Positions 14,187 to 21,509 of a stretch of 26,947 bases of DNA are shown piece by piece; position 1 is the first letter of the stretch; every line of letters begins with the position of its first letter. The translations under genes and the position numbers were made by a program. Location: the IMG/VR virus record IMGVR_UViG_3300009151_000311, positions 1 to 26,947 of that record. One strand, written 5' to 3'. Origin of the DNA: a virus. Below the pieces are notes generated by a model that was given only the letters and a program-made list of their open reading frames with translations, was not told the DNA's origin and searched no databases.

Positions 14187-14239
14187 CCGATGGCATCCCC
14201 CTCGATCTCCTGGCCGTCGACCCGACGGACCTGGACTGA
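14096..14239 (+). CDS. Small acidic protein, unknown
   Basis: This 47-residue ORF has a GGGGAG site upstream and GC-rich third codon positions typical of the phage. It is acidic (MRDDEQPGDREAEG) and ends DLLAVDPTDLD. It overlaps the 3' end of the gene before it by 91 nt in another frame, and seems the more gene-like of the two there. The 103 nt after it hold no clear gene. Confidence 0.5.
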   Translation: MRDDEQPGDREAEGAIAGMVELYGAHREPVTDGIPLDLLAVDPTDLD

Positions 14240-14342
14240 AGGACGGGCCGGGGCTGGAAGCCCAGGCATGGAGCCCGCGGAGCGGGATGGCATGGATGGG
14301 GCCGTCGGTGGTGGAACCGCCGGCGGATCACGGAGGGGACTG

Positions 14343-14504
14343 ATGGCCACGATCACGATCTCCCGGAAGCTGCGGAAAGCCCTTCGAGAGATCCGGTCTG
14401 GCTGGACGGAGCAGCAGCAGATAGCAGCGGCGCGCGGGGTGAAGCGGTCGAGCAGTTCGATCGTGCCACCGCGCAAGGGGCGAGAGCGAAAAGGGGGCGA
14501 GTGA
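14343..14504 (+). CDS. Small basic protein, unknown
   Basis: This 53-residue protein has the EIRSGWTEQQQIAAARG motif shared with the gene at 13740 and a strongly basic tail (PPRKGRERKGGE). A GGAGGGG site lies before the ATG, and the stop overlaps the ATPase start (TGATG). Possibly a DNA-binding helper. Confidence 0.6.
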   Translation: MATITISRKLRKALREIRSGWTEQQQIAAARGVKRSSSSIVPPRKGRERKGGE

Positions 14505-15400
14505 TGGCAGGTTTTCGCAAGGCAACGAAGGCACAGGCGAAATTGAGGGCCGCCGGGTTTGGTCCATCCGGCAGCGGCAAGACGTTCTCAATGCTGCGGA
14601 TCGGACGCGGGCTGGCAGGCCCCACGGGGACCGTGGCGGTGATCGACACCGAGAGAGGATCGGCGTCGAAGTATTCCGACCGCTTCGACTTCGAGGTTCT
14701 CGACCTCAAGGACTACACCGTTCAGGGCTACGTCGACGCGATCAAGCAGGCCCATGGCTTCGATGTCCTCATCATCGACAGCCTGTCCCACGGCTGGCAG
14801 TCGCTCCTCGAGGAGGTCGAGAAGCTCGCCAAGGCCAAGTACCGCGGCAACACATGGTCGGCATGGTCCGAGGGGACGCCGCTCCAAAAGAAGTTGGTCA
14901 ACGCAATCCTCGACTTCCCCGGCCATGTGCTGGCGACGATCCGCAGCAAGACCGAATGGACGACGGTGGAAGACGGCCGCGGGAAGAAGGTTCCCCAGCG
15001 GATCGGCATGGCCCCGGAGCAGGGCAAGGGAATCGAATACGAGTTCGATCTGCTCTTGGAGATTTCGACCGAGCATTTCGCCAACGTGATCAAGGACCGG
15101 ACGGGCCGGTTCCAGGATCGGATCATCGACAAGCCGGACGAAGAGTTCGGCCGCCAGCTCGCTCTCTGGCTGGCCGATGGCGAGCCGGTGGCGGATTCCC
15201 CCCCGCCACCGGCCGCCCCTTCTCTGGATCCGCGGGTCGTCGAGCTCGGTGAGTTCCCAGACTCGGTCAAGAACGGCTGCCGCGCCGTCATGCGGGCCGC
15301 GATCAGCAGCGGCATCTCGAAGTCCGAGGCCATCGACCTGGCGGTCGAGCACGGCCGGGAGCTGGTGGCCGAGATGGCTCACGAAGAGGAGCCCGTCTGA
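14504..15400 (+). CDS. AAA/RecA-like ATPase, Sak4 / AAA_24 type
   Basis: This 298-residue protein has a Walker A loop GPSGSGKT (residues 20-27), a Walker B strand FDVLIIDS (86-93) and a RecA-like core, followed by an acidic/Pro linker and a helical C-terminus. It resembles phage nucleotide-binding proteins used in recombination (Sak4-like). These act with a single-strand DNA-binding partner; the DUF669-like gene two genes on is a good candidate. The start overlaps the previous stop. Confidence 0.8.
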   Translation: MAGFRKATKAQAKLRAAGFGPSGSGKTFSMLRIGRGLAGPTGTVAVIDTERGSASKYSDRFDFEVLDLKDYTVQGYVDAIKQAHGFDVLIIDSLSHGWQSLLEEVEKLAKAKYRGNTWSAWSEGTPLQKKLVNAILDFPGHVLATIRSKTEWTTVEDGRGKKVPQRIGMAPEQGKGIEYEFDLLLEISTEHFANVIKDRTGRFQDRIIDKPDEEFGRQLALWLADGEPVADSPPPPAAPSLDPRVVELGEFPDSVKNGCRAVMRAAISSGISKSEAIDLAVEHGRELVAEMAHEEEPV

Positions 15401-15756
15401 TGGACGGCCCTCCGAAGACATGGCGTGAGGTCTGGGACCGCGAGGCCGAGGATCCCGTCCCCGACTCGCTGGTCGAGATGGCCAAGCGGCAGCGTCGGCG
15501 GATCGACGGGGCCACGGACGCCGCGGACTTCGCGGCTCGTCACTCGGCCACGCCGCTCCCGTCTGCGGTCGGGGCTGGCCGGGAAGAGCTCGAGGAGATC
15601 GCGGAGCGGGCCCGGGAGGTTCTGGAGGAGTGGCGGGCATCGCGGGTCTTCGGGCCGATGACGCTGGCCCGGTCGCTGATCAGTCTGCGGGAGTCAATCA
15701 AACACGCGGCGCGTGGCATGGAGCCGGTCGAACCGGACGCCGACGCCGAGGGATGA
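15400..15756 (+). CDS. Helical charged protein, unknown
   Basis: This 118-residue protein is made of charged helices (REELEEIAERAREVLEEW) with an acidic tail. It lies between the ATPase and DUF669-like genes with a TGATG overlap upstream, so it is probably part of the recombination module. No family is recognised. Confidence 0.6.
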   Translation: MDGPPKTWREVWDREAEDPVPDSLVEMAKRQRRRIDGATDAADFAARHSATPLPSAVGAGREELEEIAERAREVLEEWRASRVFGPMTLARSLISLRESIKHAARGMEPVEPDADAEG

Positions 15757-15770
15757 GGGAGGGATCAGAG

Positions 15771-16286
15771 ATGGAGTTCACCAGTTACACGCCCGGCCAG
15801 CCGATCGAGGGCACCGAGCCGCTCGAAGACGGGCGTCACGAATGCGTGATCGTCTCGGCCGAGGACAAGTATGACAACGATGGGAGCGCCAACCTGCGGG
15901 TGGTTTTTCAGCCCGTGAAGGGTGGCGAGGTCTACGCCTGGCCGGTGCTAAAGATCGGCGACACGGCCCGGGGGATCCGCTTCGGCGCGGCCCTGGCCGA
16001 CGCTCTCCAGATCAACCGCGACAACGGGCTCTCGCTGGTCCCCCGGGAGATCCTCGGGAAGCGGGTGCTGGTGTCGACTCGCCGTTGGGTGGACGACCAG
16101 AGCCGGACCAACGTCGGCATCGACACGATCCGGGGGACATGGACCGTCCGCGGTGGTGCCGTCGCTGCTGCACCGGCCCCGGCCGCAGAGCCGGCCCCGG
16201 CCAAGCCGAAGCCACGGACGCCCGCGGCGGCTGTCGCCACGGCTCGAGGCGATGAGGCCGGTGGTTCCGACGACGTTCCTTTCTGA
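15771..16286 (+). CDS. DUF669-like single-strand-DNA-binding candidate
   Basis: This 171-residue protein has the DUF669 pattern at about residues 1-125 (FTSYTPGQPIEGTEPLEDGR, VVFQPVKGGEVYAW), a flexible Ala/Pro-rich linker and the C-terminal tip DDVPF, which matches the SSB tip (DDIPF) that recruits repair partners. DUF669 proteins often sit with Sak4-like ATPases. The tip suggests an SSB role. A GGAGGG site precedes the ATG. Confidence 0.8.
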   Translation: MEFTSYTPGQPIEGTEPLEDGRHECVIVSAEDKYDNDGSANLRVVFQPVKGGEVYAWPVLKIGDTARGIRFGAALADALQINRDNGLSLVPREILGKRVLVSTRRWVDDQSRTNVGIDTIRGTWTVRGGAVAAAPAPAAEPAPAKPKPRTPAAAVATARGDEAGGSDDVPF

Positions 16287-16294
16287 GGTGACCC

Positions 16295-16525
16295 ATGCTC
16301 AATCGTGGCTCCCGCGTCGGAACGATGGCCCACATGGATCGTGAGAAGCGGCACAAGGAAGAGGCGGTCCTGGATGGCCGGCTGGCCAAGCTCCGAGACG
16401 CCCTCAATGCGTGGTGGATTGTCAGTGAGGGTGGCCAGGAGATCGCCAACCGGCTGTTTGTCATGGCGAGGTTCGACGAGGCCGCGGAGCAGATGGCGAG
16501 GATCAAGAGGCTACGAAGGAAGTGA
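16295..16525 (+). CDS. Small helical basic protein, unknown
   Basis: This 76-residue protein starts after a GAGGTG site. It is helical and ends in basic residues (MARIKRLRRK). It may bind nucleic acid. The 198 nt after it (16526-16723) hold no convincing gene; an upstream extension of the next ORF there lacks support. Confidence 0.55.
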   Translation: MLNRGSRVGTMAHMDREKRHKEEAVLDGRLAKLRDALNAWWIVSEGGQEIANRLFVMARFDEAAEQMARIKRLRRK

Positions 16526-16723
16526 TTCATAGACCCGTCCTGGTCCCGCTTCGTTTACGGCGGAATGGGCGCAGCCGCCGGCGGTCTGCTTTACACCGGC
16601 AGTCATGGCGCTGGGTTTCTCCTGTTTCCCCAGCGGCCACGAATAACCACTCCCGGTATAGGGCCGGAGGCCGATCGACGCGGCCGGGGTGGGATGGGAT
16701 TTAGTCACAAGGAGATAACATCG

Positions 16724-17089
16724 ATGGCTACCGAAGAATTGCCGGATGGATGGGGATGGCTTGCTGCTTTGGACACTCGTACAAAAGGGCAGCACAAAAA
16801 TTGCGGGCCATTTGGCGACTACGGCAGGTTGATGAAAGCCGCTGATGCCAAAAAGATTCGGGCTTACAAGCATGATGGGGCATGGGCAATTCACCTCGGT
16901 GATGCGCAGGCGTTCCTTGACGCTGCTAAGAGTGTTGCGTTAGCGAATCAACCGGCAAAGGCTCCAGTTTCTGTCGATCAAACAGGCCTTGCGGAAGCGG
17001 TTAAGAGTCTGGAGGTGGCTGTGGCGTTTTGGGGAGAGTTAATCGTGAGCCGTCTCGAAGAGATCGAATCGAACACTTCGCCGAAGTAG
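16724..17089 (+). CDS. Lower-GC protein, unknown, possible moron
   Basis: This 121-residue protein starts at an ATG with a perfect AAGGAG site; an upstream extension of the frame has no site. It contains KAADAKKIRAYKHDGAWAIH, a possible small fold, and a charged helix at the end. Base composition is lower in GC than neighbours. It may be an acquired accessory gene; the function is unknown. Confidence 0.6.
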   Translation: MATEELPDGWGWLAALDTRTKGQHKNCGPFGDYGRLMKAADAKKIRAYKHDGAWAIHLGDAQAFLDAAKSVALANQPAKAPVSVDQTGLAEAVKSLEVAVAFWGELIVSRLEEIESNTSPK

Positions 17090-17102
17090 GCAACACAACA
17101 CT

Positions 17103-17184
17103 CCCGGCGGCGGGCGGGGATCTTACCAACACCAGACTCGCGTCTGGCTCGGGAAGGCCACGGAAAAAACCGCCCGCCGTCGGG
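17103..17184. ncRNA. Large nested hairpin, structured RNA candidate
   Basis: A 15-bp stem (17103-17117 with 17170-17184, one mismatch) encloses a perfect CCAGAC/GTCTGG hairpin with a TCGC loop and an AAAAAA stretch. The 82-nt fold fills most of the gap between two genes. GGGATCTT recurs in direct orientation near both arms. No T-run follows, so it is not a standard terminator. It may be a small RNA, mRNA processing site or recombination element. Confidence 0.45.
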
Positions 17185-17207
17185 ATCTTTCGCACAAGGG
17201 GGGGCAG

Positions 17208-17591
17208 ATGGGGGGAGCTACTACGGTCGATCAACTGGCCAAGCATTGCAAGGGCTGCGACCAGACCAAACCGCTGGAGATGTTCTATGCGACCAGCGGC
17301 AACAAGGACGGCCGGCAAAGCCGTTGTAAGGCGTGCGCGAACGAGTATCAGAGGTCGGTTCGTAGGGACCAAAAGGCTTTTGGCCTGCTCCGTAATCGCC
17401 AGACGGGCGGCAACGGCGATATGGAGGCCGAGACGCTGGCCATCCGGCGGGATGAATACATCGTCCTTCTGGCCGCGGCAGTCGATCGGTGGCGATCCGC
17501 CGACGACAAGTCCGACCGGGGCGGGGCTAGGGAAACGGTCCTGCTGCGCGCGGCACAACTCCTCGAGGCGGAAAGGCTGGTGGTCACATGA
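17208..17591 (+). CDS. Zinc-finger protein, HNH/endonuclease VII-like
   Basis: This 127-residue protein begins with CKGCDQTKPLEMFY and, after a KDG turn, CKACANEYQRS, the paired-Cys pattern of the recombination endonuclease VII-like/HNH zinc region. The C-terminal half is helical. An AAGGGGG site lies just before the ATG. It may cut or bind DNA during recombination, but a complete active site is not clear. Confidence 0.65.
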   Translation: MGGATTVDQLAKHCKGCDQTKPLEMFYATSGNKDGRQSRCKACANEYQRSVRRDQKAFGLLRNRQTGGNGDMEAETLAIRRDEYIVLLAAAVDRWRSADDKSDRGGARETVLLRAAQLLEAERLVVT

Positions 17592-17869
17592 GCGAATGCA
17601 CGGAAGCCGGTTGCGTCGAGGCCGGAAGGTGGGCTGTCGGCGAGCGTCGATATTGCTCGACGCATGGAATTCAGCAGTCGATCCGAGGATCGGTCGCCAT
17701 GCGGCTGGTCTGCCCGGTCGTCGAGCCTGACGGCCCGGCGGTCAGTGTGTGGGACGAGCTCCAGGCCGAGCTCGAGGCGGTGGACTTCGACGAGCCCACC
17801 GACCGCGAGCAGCTGCTCCGCGACATCGCGTGGGCCGCAATCGAGAACGGGAGGATCGGTTCCCTATGA
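17588..17869 (+). CDS. Small Cys/His protein, unknown
   Basis: This 93-residue protein has an N-terminal Cys/His cluster (SECTEAGCVEAG, then RYCSTHG) that could hold one zinc, followed by an acidic helical half. It is coupled by ATGA to both neighbours, placing it in the replication operon. Function unknown. Confidence 0.6.
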   Translation: MSECTEAGCVEAGRWAVGERRYCSTHGIQQSIRGSVAMRLVCPVVEPDGPAVSVWDELQAELEAVDFDEPTDREQLLRDIAWAAIENGRIGSL

Positions 17870-18198
17870 GGACGCGCCTTGACGACTACCGACCGGCCCC
17901 CGACGACAGCGGGCTCCCGCTGTTCGCCTCGGCCAGGCGGAGTGATCCGCCGACGAGCGTGGCCGCGGCTCAGTCGATGACGGCTTCGGCTGTTGACGAA
18001 CACGAACGGCTGATCCTGGTGGCGCTGGAGTGTGGCCCGGCGGGGAAGACGGAGCTGGCGGCCAGGATCGGGAGCCTGACGGAGCAGCAGGTCATCCGCA
18101 GGATGAAGCGGCTGGAGCGGCTCGGGAAGGTTCTCAGGACCGGGAGAGAGGTTCTCTCGGCGGCACGGCGTGGTGAGACTGAATGGGGGGTGAAGTGA
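17866..18198 (+). CDS. Winged-helix DNA-binding protein
   Basis: This 110-residue protein has the phage motif RRSDPPTSVAAA followed by a winged-helix region (HERLILVALECGPAGKTELA, then EQQVIRRMKRLERLGKVLRTG). Proteins of this kind are common in phage replication operons. The role is regulation or replication by inference. ATGA couplings join it to both neighbours. Confidence 0.7.
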   Translation: MRTRLDDYRPAPDDSGLPLFASARRSDPPTSVAAAQSMTASAVDEHERLILVALECGPAGKTELAARIGSLTEQQVIRRMKRLERLGKVLRTGREVLSAARRGETEWGVK

Positions 18199-18968
18199 TG
18201 GCCTATTCAAAAAATGCAAGGTTTGAGGAATCGAATTGGACTGACCCTAGATGGCAGAGGCTTCGTCTTGAGGTGATGCAGCGAGACAACTTCTTGTGCT
18301 GCTGCTGCAAGGACGGAACGACAATGCTCAATGTGCATCACAAAAAATACAACGGAGCGCCATGGGAGGTTTCGGCTGAAGACCTCCAGACGCTCTGTAG
18401 ACCTTGCCATGAAGCGTTAGGCGAGCACCCGAAGGCCGGAGTTTGGTGGGAAATGGACGCATTGGGAGAACCCGTTGCGTGTGTTAAGTGGTGTCCACAA
18501 TGCGGAGACGAGGAGTTCGTCGTAGACATTGACGAAGATGATGATGGGCAAACATTTAAGTGCCAAAAATGCTGGTGGAAGTCGACCGAGATCAAGGTAC
18601 CGAAAGGAATGAGTTATTACTGGCTGTCTTGTCGGTCTTCTCTTGCGATGACGGTCGCAGACAAAGAGAGGATCGATGAAATGGAAAAGCACTTCAAAAA
18701 ACAAGAAGCAACAATGAAGAGGATATCCAAAGACTCTGCCTTGCTGCGATCTGACTTTGGGTTTCCTGACAGCATGATATGGGATCTTGCATTCCCTGAG
18801 ATGGCTTCGCCGTTCGGGGTTAAAGTGTGCGGAAAGGGAGGTTACGTCGAAAGTTTGCGTGATGTGGGTGTTGGAGTGAGATTCCTGAACATAGTCAGGG
18901 CTGGAATGTCAAACGAAGAGCTTCATGAAGCACTGATAGAGCTTGCCGGATCGCTCAAAGATGCCTGA
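18198..18968 (+). CDS. HNH endonuclease with extra zinc ribbon
   Basis: This 256-residue protein has the HNH core RDNFLCCCCKDG (Cys34-37), His47-His48 and LQTLCRPCHEA (Cys67, Cys70, His71). A second Cys4 site (Cys99, Cys102, Cys122, Cys125) is a zinc ribbon. The C-terminal half is helical. The gene is clearly richer in A and T than its neighbours, a sign of transfer, as in homing nucleases. The start chosen overlaps the previous stop; an ATG at 18183 is an alternative. Confidence 0.8.
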   Translation: MAYSKNARFEESNWTDPRWQRLRLEVMQRDNFLCCCCKDGTTMLNVHHKKYNGAPWEVSAEDLQTLCRPCHEALGEHPKAGVWWEMDALGEPVACVKWCPQCGDEEFVVDIDEDDDGQTFKCQKCWWKSTEIKVPKGMSYYWLSCRSSLAMTVADKERIDEMEKHFKKQEATMKRISKDSALLRSDFGFPDSMIWDLAFPEMASPFGVKVCGKGGYVESLRDVGVGVRFLNIVRAGMSNEELHEALIELAGSLKDA

Positions 18969-19383
18969 CTCCTTCGAGCTCCTCGCCGATTCTCTCCTCG
19001 GCGACTTGGCCGACGGCTGCGGCCGTCGCCACTGGAAGAGCGAGGCCCCGATCTGTGCATCGACGCATTACGTCCAGCGCAGCCGGGTAGAGAACTGGCG
19101 GGTGGTGTCGGGGCTGATCCGGGATCGTTCGGATGTGCTCGACGACGAGCGGACACGGAAGGCGGTCTGGGCTTCGGTGTGCCAGGCGGTGGACGCTCAC
19201 CTCGGGGAACCCGGCTGCGGAGATGCGGTCTCAAGGACGCTGGCTGGCCTGTCGCTGGCAGACAGGCCAGACGCCGAGGAGCAGTTGACGAAGTTCGCGG
19301 TCCATCGGATGGGCGGGGGAACGAAGAGCTGGCAGCAGTGGATGGGGCTTGACGCCCCGTGGGAGGCAACGGATGGCCGGTGA
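18961..19383 (+). CDS. Unknown replication-operon protein
   Basis: This 140-residue protein is helical, with two conserved-looking stretches (ICASTHYVQRSRVENWRVVSG and DAVSRTLAGLSLADRPDAEE, each split by turns). It overlaps the HNH gene by 8 nt and ends in an 11-nt overlap with the replication initiator. No family is recognised. Before the HNH gene arrived it may have followed the winged-helix gene directly. Confidence 0.55.
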   Translation: MPDSFELLADSLLGDLADGCGRRHWKSEAPICASTHYVQRSRVENWRVVSGLIRDRSDVLDDERTRKAVWASVCQAVDAHLGEPGCGDAVSRTLAGLSLADRPDAEEQLTKFAVHRMGGGTKSWQQWMGLDAPWEATDGR

Positions 19384-20182
19384 CTGGCTGAAGATGCGAC
19401 ACGACCTGGCGGACGACCCGTCGGTGATCCGTGTTGCCTCGGATCTGGCGATCGACGAAGACTTGGTCCTCGGGAAGCTGTTCCGTCTGTGGTCATGGGC
19501 AGACCGCCACACGACCGACGGAGAGGCCGAGGGGATTGGGCATTCTTGGGTAGATAGGCTGACTAGGTGTGAGGGATTCGGTGCCGCTCTTGAGAGGGCG
19601 GGCTGGCTGGAGAAAAAGACCGGGGGACTGTGTTTTCCCCGTTTTCACCGGCATTGCAGCGACACCGCGAAGGCCCGAGCACTGTCGTCAGACCGGATGA
19701 AACGCTCCCGTTGCGCGCGCACCGCAACAGAAGCGCAACCAGAGAAGAGAAGAGGAGAGGAGAGGAGAGAAGAAGTTCCACCACCACCACGCGAGGCTCC
19801 GCCGGGAGAGGCAGGGCAGGGAGACCCGTGGCCCGAGTTCCGGGAGATCTGGAACCGCGGGGCAGGCACGCCCTGGACTCCCCCGACGCCCCCAGACGCC
19901 TGGGCAGACCGAATTGCGGTTCCGGGGTGGCTGGACGACGCAAGGGCGTCAGTCGAGCGCCTGGCGCGTTGCAAGTTCTTCGTCAAGCCGGTCGGGCTCC
20001 CCCAGTTCCTCGGGCCGAAGTTCGTGCCGCTTTGCGTGGCCGGACAGTACGACCCCCCGAAGCCAGATCGGTCAGGAGCTCGAGGCGGGGACGACCGGGC
20101 CCCCGTCCGGGAGTTCACCGGCGATGTCGCCGACGCCTTCCGCCGGACCCGCGAAGCGCTCGCCAGGAAGGGGCAAGGCTGA
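19373..20182 (+). CDS. Replication initiator-like protein
   Basis: This 269-residue protein begins with the DWLKMRHDLADDPSVIRVA pattern and KLFRLWSWADRHT typical of phage replisome-organiser/DnaT-like N-terminal domains. A charged linker (EKRRGEERREE) at about residues 124-134 is encoded by a pure purine tract. The C-terminal part (WPEFREIWN, then LARCKFF) is less clear. It probably recruits the host helicase to the phage origin. A GGGAGG site precedes the ATG. Confidence 0.7.
   Translation: MAGDWLKMRHDLADDPSVIRVASDLAIDEDLVLGKLFRLWSWADRHTTDGEAEGIGHSWVDRLTRCEGFGAALERAGWLEKKTGGLCFPRFHRHCSDTAKARALSSDRMKRSRCARTATEAQPEKRRGEERREEVPPPPREAPPGEAGQGDPWPEFREIWNRGAGTPWTPPTPPDAWADRIAVPGWLDDARASVERLARCKFFVKPVGLPQFLGPKFVPLCVAGQYDPPKPDRSGARGGDDRAPVREFTGDVADAFRRTREALARKGQG
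19710..19775. other. Candidate replication origin inside the initiator gene
   Basis: A GTTGCG/CGCAAC inverted repeat at 19710-19728, a further GCGCAAC copy at about 19733-19739 and a 35-nt all-purine tract (19741-19775) lie in the linker region of the initiator gene. Phages such as lambda put their origin inside the initiator gene. Inference only. Confidence 0.35.
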
Positions 20183-20246
20183 GTTGCCCACCGCACCACG
20201 CCCGATACCCTCGACCCCAGTTCAGTTCACCCACGGAGGATTTCTC

Positions 20247-20612
20247 ATGCGACGGATCGTATTCACCCTGGCCCTGTCCCTGCTCGCCACCACGGCCCAC
20301 GCCGGCCCCTGGAAGCGATCGGTGACCACCGCCAGGTCGTCGACCTGCACCGGCAGCAGCTGCTCGACGTCGAGCTCGAGGACGGTGACCCGCGGCGGAG
20401 GGGCTCAGGCCCACGCCGAGGCGATGGCCTCGGCCGGTTCGATGGTCCACGCCTCCAGCCACGGCAACACCTACGAGGGCGTCGGGGTCGGCGGCAGTCC
20501 GGCCGCGGCGCTGGCTTCGTGCTGCAACAACGGCCGAGCCGTGCTCGAGGAGGGAACCGCTCAGGGCCGTGATGGTCGCTGGTATGGGTGTCGGCGTTAC
20601 AGCCTGCGGTGA
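20247..20612 (+). CDS. Small secreted protein with C-terminal Cys region
   Basis: This 121-residue protein has a clear signal peptide (MRRIVFTLALSLLATTAHAG) and a Ser/Cys/Gly-rich mature part with a C-terminal SCCNNGRAV...RDGRWYGCRRY pattern like small secreted planctomycete proteins. A strong GGAGGA site precedes the ATG. The role may be surface change or superinfection exclusion; unknown. Confidence 0.65.
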   Translation: MRRIVFTLALSLLATTAHAGPWKRSVTTARSSTCTGSSCSTSSSRTVTRGGGAQAHAEAMASAGSMVHASSHGNTYEGVGVGGSPAAALASCCNNGRAVLEEGTAQGRDGRWYGCRRYSLR

Positions 20613-20620
20613 TTCATTCG

Positions 20621-20686
20621 GCGCGATTCGTCCAGTGGCAGGATCCCGCCATGCGGGAGACGAGGGTTCGATTCCCTCATCGCGCC
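20621..20686 (+). pseudogene. Degenerate tRNA with a 3-nt anticodon loop
   Basis: The acceptor arm (GCGCGAT with ATCGCGC) and the T arm (GAGGG, TTCGATT, CCCTC) are perfect, and the D arm GTCC/GGAT is good. The anticodon arm, however, is CCCGC-CAT-GCGGG, whose loop has only 3 nt instead of 7. Total length is about 66 nt. A loss of four bases from a glycine CCC loop (CTCCCAT) would give exactly this. It cannot read codons in the usual way. No CCA is encoded. Confidence 0.75.
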
Positions 20687-20747
20687 TTTGTTCGTGTGGC
20701 TCGTCACGACGGCGGCCACGGTTCGATGCTCATGGAGGGATTCTCAG

Positions 20748-21077
20748 ATGCGTTGCGTGTCGACGTTGATCGCGGTGGCGGCTCTGGTGTGCATGGGTGC
20801 GGCTCAGGCCCCGGCCGCGGTGGTAAAGGTCGCCGCCGACAAGACGCGGCTGAATGACACCGGCAATTGGCGCGTCGAGGTCCGCGTAATATTTCTTGAC
20901 GGCTCATGGACGCTCGGTTTCCTGAATTGGACGGGCGTTCAGTCGCAAATTAATTGGGCCAACGCGGTCGTCACCTGCCTCCAAGGCAATGGCGGAGGAT
21001 TTCAGCCGGAACCGCGCATTAATCTCGTCGGTAGTCGGATCGAGATCGTCGGACAGCCAACGTGGGGAAATCCGTGA
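20748..21077 (+). CDS. Small secreted protein, unknown
   Basis: This 109-residue protein has a signal peptide (residues 1-20 or so, ending near AQAPA) and a beta-rich mature domain with many aromatic residues (FLDGSWTLGFLNWTG). A GGAGGG site precedes the ATG, and the leader is similar to that of the secreted protein at 20247. The end overlaps the next gene (GTGA). Confidence 0.65.
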   Translation: MRCVSTLIAVAALVCMGAAQAPAAVVKVAADKTRLNDTGNWRVEVRVIFLDGSWTLGFLNWTGVQSQINWANAVVTCLQGNGGGFQPEPRINLVGSRIEIVGQPTWGNP

Positions 21078-21280
21078 GACGACCGCGCGACCGGATGCAC
21101 CGAGGGCGGCTGTGCGCCGCGGTCGATCCGATGGATCTGTTTTTCCTATTGCCGGTGGCCGACAGGATCGACAAGCAGCCGCGCGAGTGGCGGCGGGCTG
21201 CGGCGTGGTTGCGGCAGGTGGCGGATTGGTGGGATTACCTGGCTGAAAAACAAGAGCGGCGCGGCCGCGGGGAGGGGTGA
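21074..21280 (+). CDS. Small basic protein, unknown
   Basis: This 68-residue protein is read from a GTG overlapping the stop before it. It has a basic start, a short hydrophobic stretch MDLFFLLPV and a Trp-rich helix (WRRAAAWLRQVADWWDYLAEK) that could be amphipathic. The start is uncertain. Function unknown. Confidence 0.5.
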   Translation: MRRPRDRMHRGRLCAAVDPMDLFFLLPVADRIDKQPREWRRAAAWLRQVADWWDYLAEKQERRGRGEG

Positions 21281-21282
21281 GG

Positions 21283-21465
21283 ATGGGCGACGAACCGGAC
21301 TGGGACGAAAGCGACAGCGAGCAAGTTCAGTGCGATCATTGCGGAAAGACGAAACGCTGCACGCTGACCGTTGATCCCTACGTTCGTGAGATTTTCCCGG
21401 ACGACGAGAATAATGAAGCATGGTGGTGCTACGAGTGTTATACCGACAGGGCCGCAGACATTTAA
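21283..21465 (+). CDS. Small zinc-ribbon protein
   Basis: This 60-residue acidic protein has two CxxC pairs (CDHC, CYEC) 27 residues apart, as in single zinc ribbons. The ATG at 21283 has a GGAGGGG site. It is probably a small regulator or accessory protein. Confidence 0.6.
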   Translation: MGDEPDWDESDSEQVQCDHCGKTKRCTLTVDPYVREIFPDDENNEAWWCYECYTDRAADI

Positions 21466-21478
21466 CGAGGGGTAAGAC

Positions 21479-21509
21479 TTGACACAGCAACAGCGGTCGA
21501 TGTTATACG
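21479..21509 (+). promoter_or_regulatory. Promoter-like site TTGACA and TATACG
   Basis: TTGACA (21479-21484) is a perfect -35 box, with TATACG or TTATAC 18-19 bp later. It would drive the gene at 21589 and those after it. It overlaps the TTG-start ORF, so at most one reading may matter. Confidence 0.45.

Noticed and set aside
14588-15640. Minus-strand ORF of 350 codons
   Set aside because: Mirror of the Walker-motif ATPase gene; no support.
16565-16723. N-terminal extension of the 16724 gene
   Set aside because: No ribosome site at the upstream ATG, whereas 16724 has a perfect AAGGAG; the extra residues look non-coding.
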